Origin: Cyanophora paradoxa
Lineage: Eukaryota; Glaucocystophyceae; Cyanophorales; Cyanophoraceae
Assembly: GCA_004431415.1 (NCBI GenBank)
Contig: QPMI01000609.1
Location: forward strand, 1-64,000
Reading direction: 5' to 3'
DNA length: 64,000 nt
Of this stretch, positions 47,205 to 56,800 are shown in pieces; positions within the stretch are counted from its first letter, which is position 1; every line of letters begins with the position of its first letter. The position numbers and the translations under genes were made by a program. The notes beneath the pieces were generated by a model, which had not been told where the DNA came from, ran no database searches, and worked only from the letters and a program-made list of their open reading frames with translations.

Positions 47205-48633
47205 GCGGCGCCCGGACTTGGCGGCGACGACCCGCTCGCGCACCCTCTGGTGGAGATTGCGCAGGAGCTCTCTCAAAACCTCTCTTCTCTGAAGTTCGGT
47301 TCTCCTGTGACACATGTCTACAATGTGCGCGGAACGCCTGCCGCGCGTGCTTCCCAGCTCCGCGCCATGTTAATTGACGCTCCCTCGCGCAGCCTTACGA
47401 CTACGTGCGCAGCGCGCACTCCGCGCCATCGAGAAACTCAGGAAGAGTTGATCGGAACGCAGGCGCTCGATCCGTACGACATGTACTGCAGGAAATTTGG
47501 CACCGAAACTAATCGCGAGGTCCTCCTGGTGCGCGGCCCCGCCGTCCTTTCCCTCGCGCGCCTCTCAGACGTCCCAGCTTGGAATGAATCCCGGCCCGTT
47601 CGGCATGGCGCAAACGGGTGAGCGCAAGCGAGCCCTTCGAGCTACGTGCGCCGAGCTTTCGGCCGCAGGCGTCCCGTTCGGCATCGTGTCGTTCGTCCGG
47701 GACTGGATGGGGGTAAGGGCTTTCTCCCCCACCTGCCGGCTCGGCCGCACGCGCCTGCCGCCCACGCCCGCCCCCTCAGATCTCGGGCGAAGTTGGCAAG
47801 CCCGCCAAGGAGCACCCCGCGCGGCCCATCGAAGGTGACCCGCCCCGCTCCTCCTCTGCTTCCCGGCTCAATTCGATCCAGGCTTCGCTTGCCCTCGGTC
47901 CGAGGTCTCGGGCGCGCGGCTCTGGGGCTGGGCCCGCGACACCTTCGGTACCCCGGAGGCCTTTTTTTCGCGCTTCTTCGTCGCGAACTACTGCCCCCTG
48001 GTCCGCTGTCCGCCCCGCCGCCCTCCCCGGACTCCCCGCCTCGCCCTCCCGAGGCTCGCCCGAAGGTCTTCATGGAGGGCAAGACGGGCAAGAACCGTAC
48101 CCCCGACCAGCTCCGCGAGGCGCGAGGGGCCCCCGCGTCTGAGTCTGAATTCGAATCTGAGTCGCCCCGCGGCCGCAGAAGAAGCAGATCTTCGAGCCGT
48201 GCGACCACGCCCTGAGGAGGACCATCCTGCACCTCCGCCCCAGGCGCGCCCCGCCCGGCCGGGGTCCCGGCGCCGGGGCCCGCCTCACCCAGCCAGATCA
48301 AATCAAATCAGGTACGTCATCGGAGTGGGCAAGTTCGCGCAGGAGAGGGCGCGGATCGCCCTGGAGGGGCTCGCGGGGCAGCTGGAGCCGGCCCCCGTCC
48401 TCGGCTCGATCCTGCACCCGAGCCCCGCGAGCCCGGGTCCGATTTGATCCGATTCGACGCGATTTGATCTGAGCTCCTGAACCGCAGCGGCGAACAGGGA
48501 CTGGGTAGGGACCATCGAGCGCGAGTTCAAGGCGATGGGCGTGGATCTGCCGCCCCGCCGCCCCGCCCCGCCCCAGGCCGCGGAGGAGGAGGCGGAGGCG
48601 GAGGAGGCCGCCGCCTCCCAGGAATCCCCCTAG
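46941..48633 (+). CDS. SMUG1: single-strand-selective monofunctional uracil-DNA glycosylase
   Basis: Base-excision repair enzyme that removes uracil and oxidised pyrimidines from DNA. Eleven exons fit GT-AG or GC-AG splicing in frame: 46941-47324, 47393-47404, 47463-47528, 47578-47617, 47669-47712, 47780-47834, 47882-48002, 48066-48119, 48179-48243, 48313-48436, 48488-48633. Exon 2 is only 12 bases (PYDY), completing the VTHVYN-PYDY-ALDPYDMYCRKFG motif. The catalytic motif is LGMNPGPFGMAQTGVPFG followed by VRDWMG. EHPARPIEG, EVSGARLW, FFVANYCPL and IFEPCDHALRRTI follow, and the second active-site motif HPSPASPAANRDW closes the fold. The N-terminal 110 residues are disordered with a basic SAKRRRTRPS stretch, a likely nuclear signal. 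Introns 8 and 9 use GC donors. No frameshift seen. Confidence 0.92.
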
Positions 48634-48840
48634 CGCAGTGTATTCTTGGTCTTCGAAGGCTGGAACAGCATATTCCTCTGCGGGACACACTGTGACAGGG
48701 CGGGTTGGGGGCGGGGGGCCTGTGCTGAGGCTGGAGATGCCGAATTGGGCGGGGCGGCGCATTGGCTTGCTTAGGAGACCTGCGCAGGGCGGCGTTAGAG
48801 TGAGGCCCGCGCGGGCGTCGCGGCGGGCCGGCCGGCGAGC

Positions 48841-49349
48841 CTTCGGGACGTCGTAGTGCTCGGAGAGGTTGGTGAGGTACTTGTTGAAGTCCTGCGGCGC
48901 GCGCGCGGGCTCAGCTTAGAGCCAAGAGCCAGCGCGAGCTGCACAGGAGTCGACTGCACCTCGACCTTCTCTCTGTGCGACTTCTGCGCGGCCTTCTGGG
49001 CGAGCTCGCGCTTCTGCGCGGCGGTCAGTCGGGCGTACGGCGCTCGTCCTTCTACGACCGTACCCGCTTCTTGAGCGTCTCCTGGTACTTGCGCTGTGCC
49101 TCCGTGAGCGTGGTCTCCGGGTCGGACTTCGGAGTCGGTTCTTCCGCGTCGAAGTTCACCTCCGTGGCCTGCGGGGGGACAGACAGCTCCTCCGTCTTCC
49201 GCTTCTTCTTCTTCTTCCTGCAGAGCGTCAGTACAGCCGCGTGAGGCACCCAGGCGCGCCGCGCACTTCTCATCTGAAGGCAGGGCTGCTCCTTTCAGCT
49301 TGAGCTTGCCTCCCACGACGTTCTCGAACTTCTCGGCGTGCTTGCTCAT
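48841..49349 (-). CDS. FAM32A: FAM32A family spliceosome-associated protein
   Basis: ATG 49349. Four exons read in frame: 49349-49267 (MSKHAEKFENVVGGKLKLKG), 49217-49064 (KKKKRKTEELSVPPQA to EAQRKYQETLKKR), 49013-48960 (KRELAQKAAQKSHREKVE) and from 48891 (DFNKYLTNLSEHYDVPK). The GGKLKLKG start, the lysine-rich run and the closing DFN-YL-NLSEHYD-PK block are the family signature. In humans FAM32A acts as an exon-ligation factor in the spliceosome. The last few residues and the stop are uncertain because coding could run on past 48841 or splice again. It lies between SMUG1 and the duplicated SMUG1 fragment, on the opposite strand. Confidence 0.85.
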
Positions 49350-49398
49350 CGGAACTCTCTCCGCCTGTCTTGCCGGTCTTTGTGTGCTTGATTCGCCG

Positions 49399-49908
49399 CT
49401 AGAGCAAGCCGAAACGCTCCACCGATGCGCTCCTTCTTCCCCAGAGGCCAACTAGCCGCGGAAGCAAGGGGTTCGCAAAGCCGGCACTGACACCGTACCC
49501 CGGTTAGGTCTCTTCAGACTCTTCTGACTCTTCAGACTCTTCAATGTCTTCACCTGGCAAAGCCCGGTTGAAGGCAGTCCGCGGAGTTTGAGAACGCCAT
49601 CAGGAGGCTGCTTATAGTACATACTTCGCCCCGTTCAAAATGACCGGGCCCGCAGAGTCCAGCAGCCAGCTCGCGTCCTTCGCGTTCCGCGGCGGGCGAG
49701 GAAAGAAGCGTGCCGCACCGGCCACATCGTCTCCGGCGCCCCAGGCGTCAGCAGCCTCGCATGCGGAAGCTCCGAATCCCGCGGCCGAGCGCAAATCGGC
49801 GAAGCGCAGGAGGACGCGCCCGAGCGCTGCTTCGGACGTCGCCGTTAGCGCTAGCAGCGGAGGTCCTGCTTCGCCGCGGCCGCCGACCGCTGCGGCTCTC
49901 GGGACGCC
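49399..49908 (+). repeat. segmental duplication, copy 2 (SMUG1 promoter plus exon-1 part)
   Basis: Diverged copy of 46735-47204. It breaks off after GCTCTCGGGACGCC, where copy 1 continues into the catalytic part of SMUG1. Confidence 0.8.
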
Positions 49909-49957
49909 GTCAATCATGGACCTGCCGGGTGCGCGTTCATTTCCGTCGGCCATATGA
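49639..49957 (+). pseudogene. truncated SMUG1 copy: disordered N-terminus only
   Basis: ATG 49639 (MTGPAESSSQLASFAFRGG). About 90 codons match the SMUG1 N-terminus (SQLASFAFRGGRG, SSPAPQASAA, SAKRRRTRPSAASD), then an unrelated PSIMDLPGARSFPSAI and a stop. No catalytic motif. It could still make a small basic peptide or serve as an alternative 5' exon of the downstream gene. Confidence 0.7.
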
Positions 49958-50003
49958 CAGCGCCCTGTCGCTAGCGCTCAAGCTCTTCGCAGATTATGTG
50001 ATA

Positions 50004-52934
50004 ATGTTGATAATGGAGAAAGCGGCTGCGGTCATCGGGACGATGAGCGTCCTGAGGGGCTTCGCATCTGCGCGGCGCCGCTTCCAGCAGCTCGCGCACG
50101 GCCCATCGTCCAAACTCTTCGAAGCACCAGTTTTCATGGAGTCCCGCCTGGTGAGCCGCTGGCGCTTTAAGCTAGCGCGGGCCGCGCTCAGAGTTGATGC
50201 GATTGCGAATGCAGTGCAGGCCATCGTGGACGGACCCTCGAGATCGCGATCTGCTGGTATTCGACATCGCGCAGATCGCCGGGAAGTTCGGCGGGCGCTT
50301 CCAGCGGCTGTGCCTCGCCGACTTGAGGTTCGGCGAATGGCACTCCGGCTACTGCCCCTTCTCCAAGGCCCTCGGCGCCTGCCCGAACCTCACCCACCTC
50401 TCCCTCGCCAACCGCGACGCAAGCGAGAGCTACCTCCGGGCCGTCGCCTCTCTTCAGCACCTCCCCAAGGGCTTCCGCCTGCCCCGCCTCCGCCACCTCG
50501 ACCTCTCCGGCCTCGCCGTACCCCTCCCCGCCCTCCGCCGCCTCCTGGGAGCCTGCGCCGCCTCCGTCCGGCGACTCTTCCTCAGGTGAGCGGCCCTCGG
50601 CCGCCTCCCACTCATCGTACTCTTAAACCGCGACAGGAAAACGAGCGTGTCCGGTCCCCAAAACGGCGCGCTCGAGATTTCAACCGCACTGAAAGGCTTG
50701 AAGTGCGGTGCATGTCTGAACCTCTTCAGCCTGTCCCGCCCTCTCAGCCGAACGTACCCCCGCCGCGCAGCTTCCCCCGCCTGGAGAGCCTCGACCTTTC
50801 GGACACGGGCGTCGGCGTAATCGACCTGCGGCGTCTTCTCGACCATGGACATCTCCCCGCGCTCGCGGACCTATACGTCGTGCGCCTCTACCCCCCGCGC
50901 GGCCCTGCCCCCCGTACGCGTCGCGCTCTGAACAGCATCGATATCGGCCGGCGGCAGCATGGCCGGGAGATCTTTAAGAAGGAGATCCGCCGTCGAGGCC
51001 TCCTGGTCGTCTACAGAAACCTCGTGCGCGATTGAATCCCGTACCCCGGCCCGCGTGACGTTCCCCTCAAGCCTGCCTGCCCGCTCGCACGCCGCAGGAC
51101 GAGATGCACGCCGCGGCGCTGCGAGAGCTCCGCCGGCACTTCGACGGGACGGCGTACCCCCGGCCCGAAAGTTCCCGCCTCAACGTACCCCGCCTCGCCG
51201 TTCCCTTTTTTCTCAAAGGTAGATCCCCCCCCCCTCCCCCTCCCCTCCCCCTCCCCTCCCCCCTTTCTCCTCCCCGCCCGCCCTCCTCCTCCCCCGACCG
51301 CGCTCTCGGCAGCACTCTCCGCCGGGCCGAGCGGGGTCGAGGTCGCCCGGAGGCTCGTGACCGAGTTGGGCGTCTCGCCCCTCGCCCGCCTGTCCGCCAA
51401 CGCCAATCCGAGCCCCTGGGCGAGTACCCCCCCCCCCTCCCCCCCCTCTCCCTGCCCGGCTTTGCCAACCCGCTTTCTGCCGCTCGCGTCAGATCCCCGA
51501 GTACTTTCGGGCTCGGGCTCCCGACCTGCAGGAGACGGCTCTCCAAGAGATCCTCTGCGCCGGAAGTTTCGAAGCGGCGGACGTGCGACAAGCGAGCCTA
51601 TAGATAGGCCTTCTGCTCCGCCGCTCGCCCTTCGCTGATTGCTGAGAGCTGTTCTGCCCGCAGCTGATCGCGGAGTGGGAGCTGGGCCCCCTCGTGAACC
51701 TTGCGAGCTCGGGCCGCCGCTCGCCCCTGCACCTTGCCGTTGAGCACTCCCCTAGCCTGGTCGAGCTTCTGCTGGAGTCCGGCGCCGACGTTCTTTGTCA
51801 GGTACGCGCGAAACGCTCGCCGTGCTCCCCTCCTCTCTAGATCTTACGCTGCCCTTCTCTTCAGGACGCGGGGGGCGCCACCGCCCTGCACCTCGCGTGC
51901 GAGCTCGGGCAGAGGGACGTTGCACGGGCTCTGCTGGAGGCGGCCGCCCGCGCGGACCTCGCCCTCGATCTCGTCTCGGCGCAGGACGGCGCCGGCCGCA
52001 CGCCCCTGCAGGTGATCGTCGGGCACGCGCTTCCTCTCGTCAAGGCTCCATCCAGAACGGCCTACGGTCACGAGGATCAGTGGGCAGCAGCGATCGAGTA
52101 CGAAGAATGGTGTCGTGCAATGCGCATCCACGAGGAAGAGATGCAGCAGAAGCGTCACAACCAGTCCCTCGTCGCTACTCACGCCATCGGTTGGCCCCGG
52201 CTCCGCCTCCGATGCTGCTCTCTCTATCTAATCGTGACTGTTATCTAACTGTACCCGTGTCGGCGCAGAATTCCTCGCGCTCGACGGCCTGCAGCTGGAG
52301 GTCCTGGGCGTGCGTACCCCCGTCCTGGAGGAGCCCGTCTGGGGCCGGGGGCGCGACGAGCCCCTCCTGCACTTCGCCGCCCGCGAGTGTACCCCCGCGG
52401 CCGTCCGCGCCCTCCTCTCTGCCGGAGCCGACCCGTGCCAAGAGGCGCGCGCCCTCCATCTATTTATAGCTGCGCCGTCCTCTTCGAATTCTGATTTCGG
52501 CGCAGGGAAAGGGCGGGGCGACGGTGCTGCAGATCGCGGAGCGGGCACGGGACGCGGCGATGCGGGAGGCGATCCTCGCGTTCGCGGAGGAGAACGGCGT
52601 ACCCCTCGAGCGCCTCGGGGGCTCCCGGCCTCGAACGCAACCGGTACCCCCCGAGCCCCATGAACAAGCGCGTGCACCGCCCGCGGAGGGCTCGCAGCGG
52701 GCCGGGCGCCGCCGCCGCCGCAGCCCTAACGAGGAAATCTCCCTGGCCACTGTCCGTTGTACCCCCCCCCCGATACCGGTCCTTAGTAACCCCTCCCGAA
52801 CAAAGCCCCCCCCCCCCCGATCCCGGTCAATCCTTAGTACCCCCTCCCAAACAAAGCTAAACGCATCGCGATCGCTCCAGGGGGGGGACAACGTGAACGA
52901 CGTCGTGAATCAGTCCCGTACCCGGCGATCCTGA
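50004..52934 (+). CDS. leucine-rich-repeat and ankyrin-repeat protein
   Basis: Start taken as ATG 50004 (MLIMEKAAAVIGTMSVLRGF). LRR segments: FQRLCLADLRFG, CPNLTHLSLANRDAS, LPRLRHLDLSGLAVPL, then after an intron FPRLESLDLSDTGVGVIDLR. Via DEMHAAALRELRRHFDG (51102) the exons run into VARRLVTELGVSPLARLSAN and LQETALQEILCAGSFEAADV. Ankyrin repeats follow: SPLHLAVEHSPSLVELLLES, GATALHLACELGQRDVARAL, EPLLHFAARECTPAAVRALL, GATVLQIAERARDAAMREAI. Stop at 52934. Introns have GTACCC, GTGCGC and GC donors. One possible frameshift near 50240. Treating LRR and ankyrin parts as one gene rests on the unbroken exon chain; they could be two genes. Confidence 0.6.
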
Positions 52935-53835
52935 CATCGATGTCGATGTCGGTGTCGGCTGTATACGCACGCATTCATCATCGCATTACCAGGCGTTCAA
53001 TTTTTCCGTTAAACGTTGCAGTATTCATTGGCTCTTGAACTCGAATGTGATGTCATTTATAAGGAGCTCGATCGAGATTGCGGAGTCGAATTTCCCAGAT
53101 CTTGTGCTTTGTTTGGATTTTAATAAATTTCGCCGTACGCGTACGCGCGTGCTGCAGTACCGAAGTACCGTAGTAGTAGCAATAGTACTACGTCTACGCG
53201 TTCATTTCTCCTGCGCGTTCATTTCTTCTGCCGACTCGTCTCCCAGCTCCCGCTCGCCCCGGGCCCCTCCCCCCCCCCCCCCCCCCCCCCCCCCCCGGGC
53301 CCTCCCAGTACTGCAGTAATTTCGTTTTATGATCAGCTGCAGCTCAGTGAATTATGCATATCAGAGTCTCGCGCTCATGAACTCATTATCATCGCTATCG
53401 ATCGTGATCTACATCGTCTAATAGGCCTCGATACTGTGATAGGTTAACGTTCAAGGCCTAGGGCTTCACGATCAGCAGCGATGAATGTGGCTTCACTTAG
53501 TTGTAGCAGTAAGCTTCAATTTTCAGGCTTCCAATTAAAAATGCAAGTTAAACGGGGCAGGCACTGTGCATGCCATGAAATGGAAACTTGAATATACTAC
53601 TACTAGGCTATGATAAGCCTTGCCAAGTTGAACTTCGGAACAGTGAAGTTCGGGGGCGTACGCCTAGTAGCGCGCGTGTAAGCAAGCAATCCACTGGCGA
53701 CTACTTAGAGGACGGCTGTGCAGGCGCCGATACTATGAAAGCTCGCGACCGCAGGCTTCTCCCCCGGCCAAGGCTTCTCATATCGCAGTTGACATTACGA
53801 ACGATTTCGACGACTAATATTGCACTCGCAACCAG
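52935..53835. other. AT-richer intergenic region with poly-C tract
   Basis: No gene seen. Contains a 28-C run at 53269-53296 and TACCGTAGTAGTAGCAATAG-type short repeats near 53165. The two flanking genes converge on it, so it holds both 3' flanks. Confidence 0.5.
53269..53296 (+). repeat. poly-C tract (28 C)
   Basis: Uninterrupted run of 28 C between GGGCCCCT and GGGCCC, in an intergenic region rather than an intron. Confidence 0.9.
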
Positions 53836-56800
53836 CTAGCTCTCGCCGAGGGACCGGGCCCCGCGCGGGCCGGGGGCTACCGAATCGCGCCGGCGTCGCG
53901 CGCCCTCAGAGTGTACACCAGGCCCGAGGCCGTGTGCGGCGCCTCCGCCGCCCCCGCCCCCGCCCCCGCCCCACCGCGGGCGTCGCCCAGCCAGGCGCCC
54001 ACCGTCGCCGCCGCGTTCGCCGGCGAGCGCGCCCGGTGGGGCGCCGCGGGGGCCGAGAGGGACGGGCGGCCGCTGGGGCGGGCGCCGGCGCGGGGGCCGG
54101 CGGGGCGAGGGCGCGGGCTGGGGCGAGGCGACGTGCGCGACGCCCATCTGCTGGAGGCGCCGGGGGAGCCCCGAGGCGTCGGCCGCCCCCGAGCGCGCGT
54201 CCCGGATCCACCGGTTCACCACGCCCCCGAGGCCCCCGTCCCCCTCCGAGGAGCGCGCCGCCGGCACCGCCGGCGGCTCCTCGTGCGGGCCGGCCGCCGC
54301 GGCGAGGCCCAGCGCCGCCGCGGCCGCCGCCAGCAGCGCCTCGGCGCTCACGCCGGCCGCCGGGGCCGGGGCCGGGGCCGGCGCGGGCGCCTGCGGCGGG
54401 GGCGGCGGGGGCGCCGGCGGCGCCGTGTCGATCTGCGCGCGCGGCGCGCAGGCGTCAGCTTCGGGTTCGACTTCGGCTTCGGAGGAGGGGGCGGCGGGGC
54501 GGACGACGGTGGCGCGGCGCTCGAGGGCGGCGAGGCGCGAGGCGAGGCCCTCCGCCTGCCGCCCGAGCCGCTCGCCCTTCGCCCCCCGCGCCGCCTTCGC
54601 CCACTCCGCTGCGAACGAAGCCTCAGAGGCCGGGGGCGAAGCGGAGTCTAAAAATAGGCCGCGCGCACCGAAGGCGGTGGAGAGGCCGCGCGCCTCGCGC
54701 CGCTCGGCGGCGCGCTGCGCGAGGCGGGCGGCGCGCCGGGCGCTGGCGGCGTGCCCGCGCCAGCCGCCGAAGGCCCTGCGCAGCGCGGCCGCCCGCGCGC
54801 CGCTCCAGGCGCGGTACAGGATCGCGACGCCGGCGCGCACGCGGTCGGCCCCGACGCGCGCCTCCGCCTCGGCCAGGCGCGCCCGCGTGCCGGCGAGCTC
54901 GTCGCCCCGCCGCGCGAGCTCCGCCTGCGCCGCCAGCAGCCGCTGCTCGGCCTCGCCCCGGGCCGAGGCGGCGCGCTGCCCGTCCGTGATGCGCGCCGCC
55001 GCGTCGGCGAGCTGGACCTCGGCGGAGCGGAGGATGCGGGCCCGCCGCGCCGCCTCCAGCGCGCCCTTCCAGTCCGAGAGGGCCCGCCCCGCCCGCACCC
55101 GCTCGAGCCGCCGCGCCGCCAGGAACCGCCGCTCGTGCCGCGCCCGCCGCCCCGCCGCCCACTGCCGCCACTCGGCCAGCGCCGCCGCCGCCGCGCGCTG
55201 CGCGGGGCGCCGCAGGACGCGCCGGAGGGCCGCGAGGCGGTGGCTCGCGAGGCGTCCCTCGATGTGCGCGAGGCGGTCCGCCATCTCGCCGGCCGCCGCC
55301 TCCGCCCGCGCCCGCTGCTCCCCGCCCTTGGCCGCCGCCGTCGAGCGGGCCTCCCCGCGCCACGCGCCGAAGGCCGCCGCGAGGGCCGCGCGGTCGGCGG
55401 CGCGCTCGAGGCGGCGGAGGGCGGCGACCGCGGCGCGGGCCTTGCCCTCGCGCCCCGCCCGCTCCGCCGCCCGCAGGCCGCCCTCCGCCTCCCGGAGGCG
55501 CGAGCGGAGGCCCCCAAGCTCGCGCGACTGGCCCTCCAGCTCCCCCTGCAGGAGCGCCCGGCCCGGTCCGCGTCCGACAGCGCCGCCACGCGCCGCCGGA
55601 GCGCCTCCGCCTCCGCCACCGCCTCCTCCCGGTCGATCTGCGCCGCCCTCTGCGCACGCCGCTGAGCCGGCGCGGGGCGGGGCGGGGCGGGGCGGGGCGA
55701 AGCGAGCGGCGCACGGCGTCGGCGGCGGAGCGGGCGGCGGCCTGCGCCTGCCGCTGGAGCTCGGCCGCGGCGAGCGAGGCCGCGAGCTCGGCGGCCTGGC
55801 GGGCCCCCTCCTCGCGCCGCGCCTCGCCCTTGGCCGCCTCCAGCGCCGCCGTCAGCTCCTCCAGGCGGTCCCGCAACGCCGCGCCCTCGCGCGCCAGCTC
55901 CCGCTCCCGCTCGAGCCGCGCCGCCTCCCGCTCCGCCGCCTCCGCCGCCTGCGCCCGAAGCTGCTCCCGCAGCCGCTCCTGCGCCAAAGGCTGAGGCTAA
56001 GGCTGAGCGCGAGGCGGGGGAAGGCGCAGCGCACGTCGCGGCGGGCCTCGGCGCGCAGCCGGTCGGCCTCGGCCTCGAGGTCGGCGTGCGCGTCCCGCAG
56101 GCGCCCCAGCTCGGCCCGCGCCTCCCCCGCCGCCGCCTCCTGCGCCTCCACGCGCCCCGCCAGCGCCGCCGCCTCCGCCGCGTGCCGCTCCTGCGCCCGC
56201 CGCGCCGCCTCGCGCGCCGCCGCGAGCTCCTCCCGCAGCGCCCCGCACTCCTCCGCCCGCGCCGTCGACTCCGCCGCCAGCTCCCCCCGCTCCCGCTGCG
56301 CGAACGTTAGGCCGTCTAGAGGGCCGGGGCGGGAGGGACGGGGGCGGACCGTGAGGGCGGCGAGGCGGTCGCGGGCGGCGGCGGCCTCGGCGGCGGCGGC
56401 CTCGCGCTGCTGGGCGGCCGGCGCGAGCTCGGCGACCTGCGCCCGCAGCGCCGCCCGCTCCCGCTCCGCCGCCTCCAGCCGCTCCTCCAGCTCCTGCACC
56501 GCCCGCTGCGCCCCCAAAGAGTGAGCCGCGGGGACGGCCGCAAGACTCTATAAGAACCGCTCTAAGAAGCTATAAGAAGCAAGCCCCACGCGTAAGCCGC
56601 TCACGTCGGTGTCCCCGCGGAGGGCCTTGAGCCGCTGCACCTCCTCCCCGCGCCGCTGCGCCTCCGCCCGCGCCGCCCCCGCCTCGCCCTGCCGCCGCCG
56701 CCGCCGCCAGCGCCCTCAGACGCGCGGGGCGAGAGAGAAGAAGGCAGCAAGCGGATTACTGACCTGGGAGACGGAGAGCTGACGCTTCAGGTCGCCCTGG

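Noticed and set aside
54425-56524. 699-aa and other plus-strand frames opposite the Sfi1-like gene
   Set aside because: Composition is a mirror of the coiled-coil minus strand; no domain, no splice pattern.
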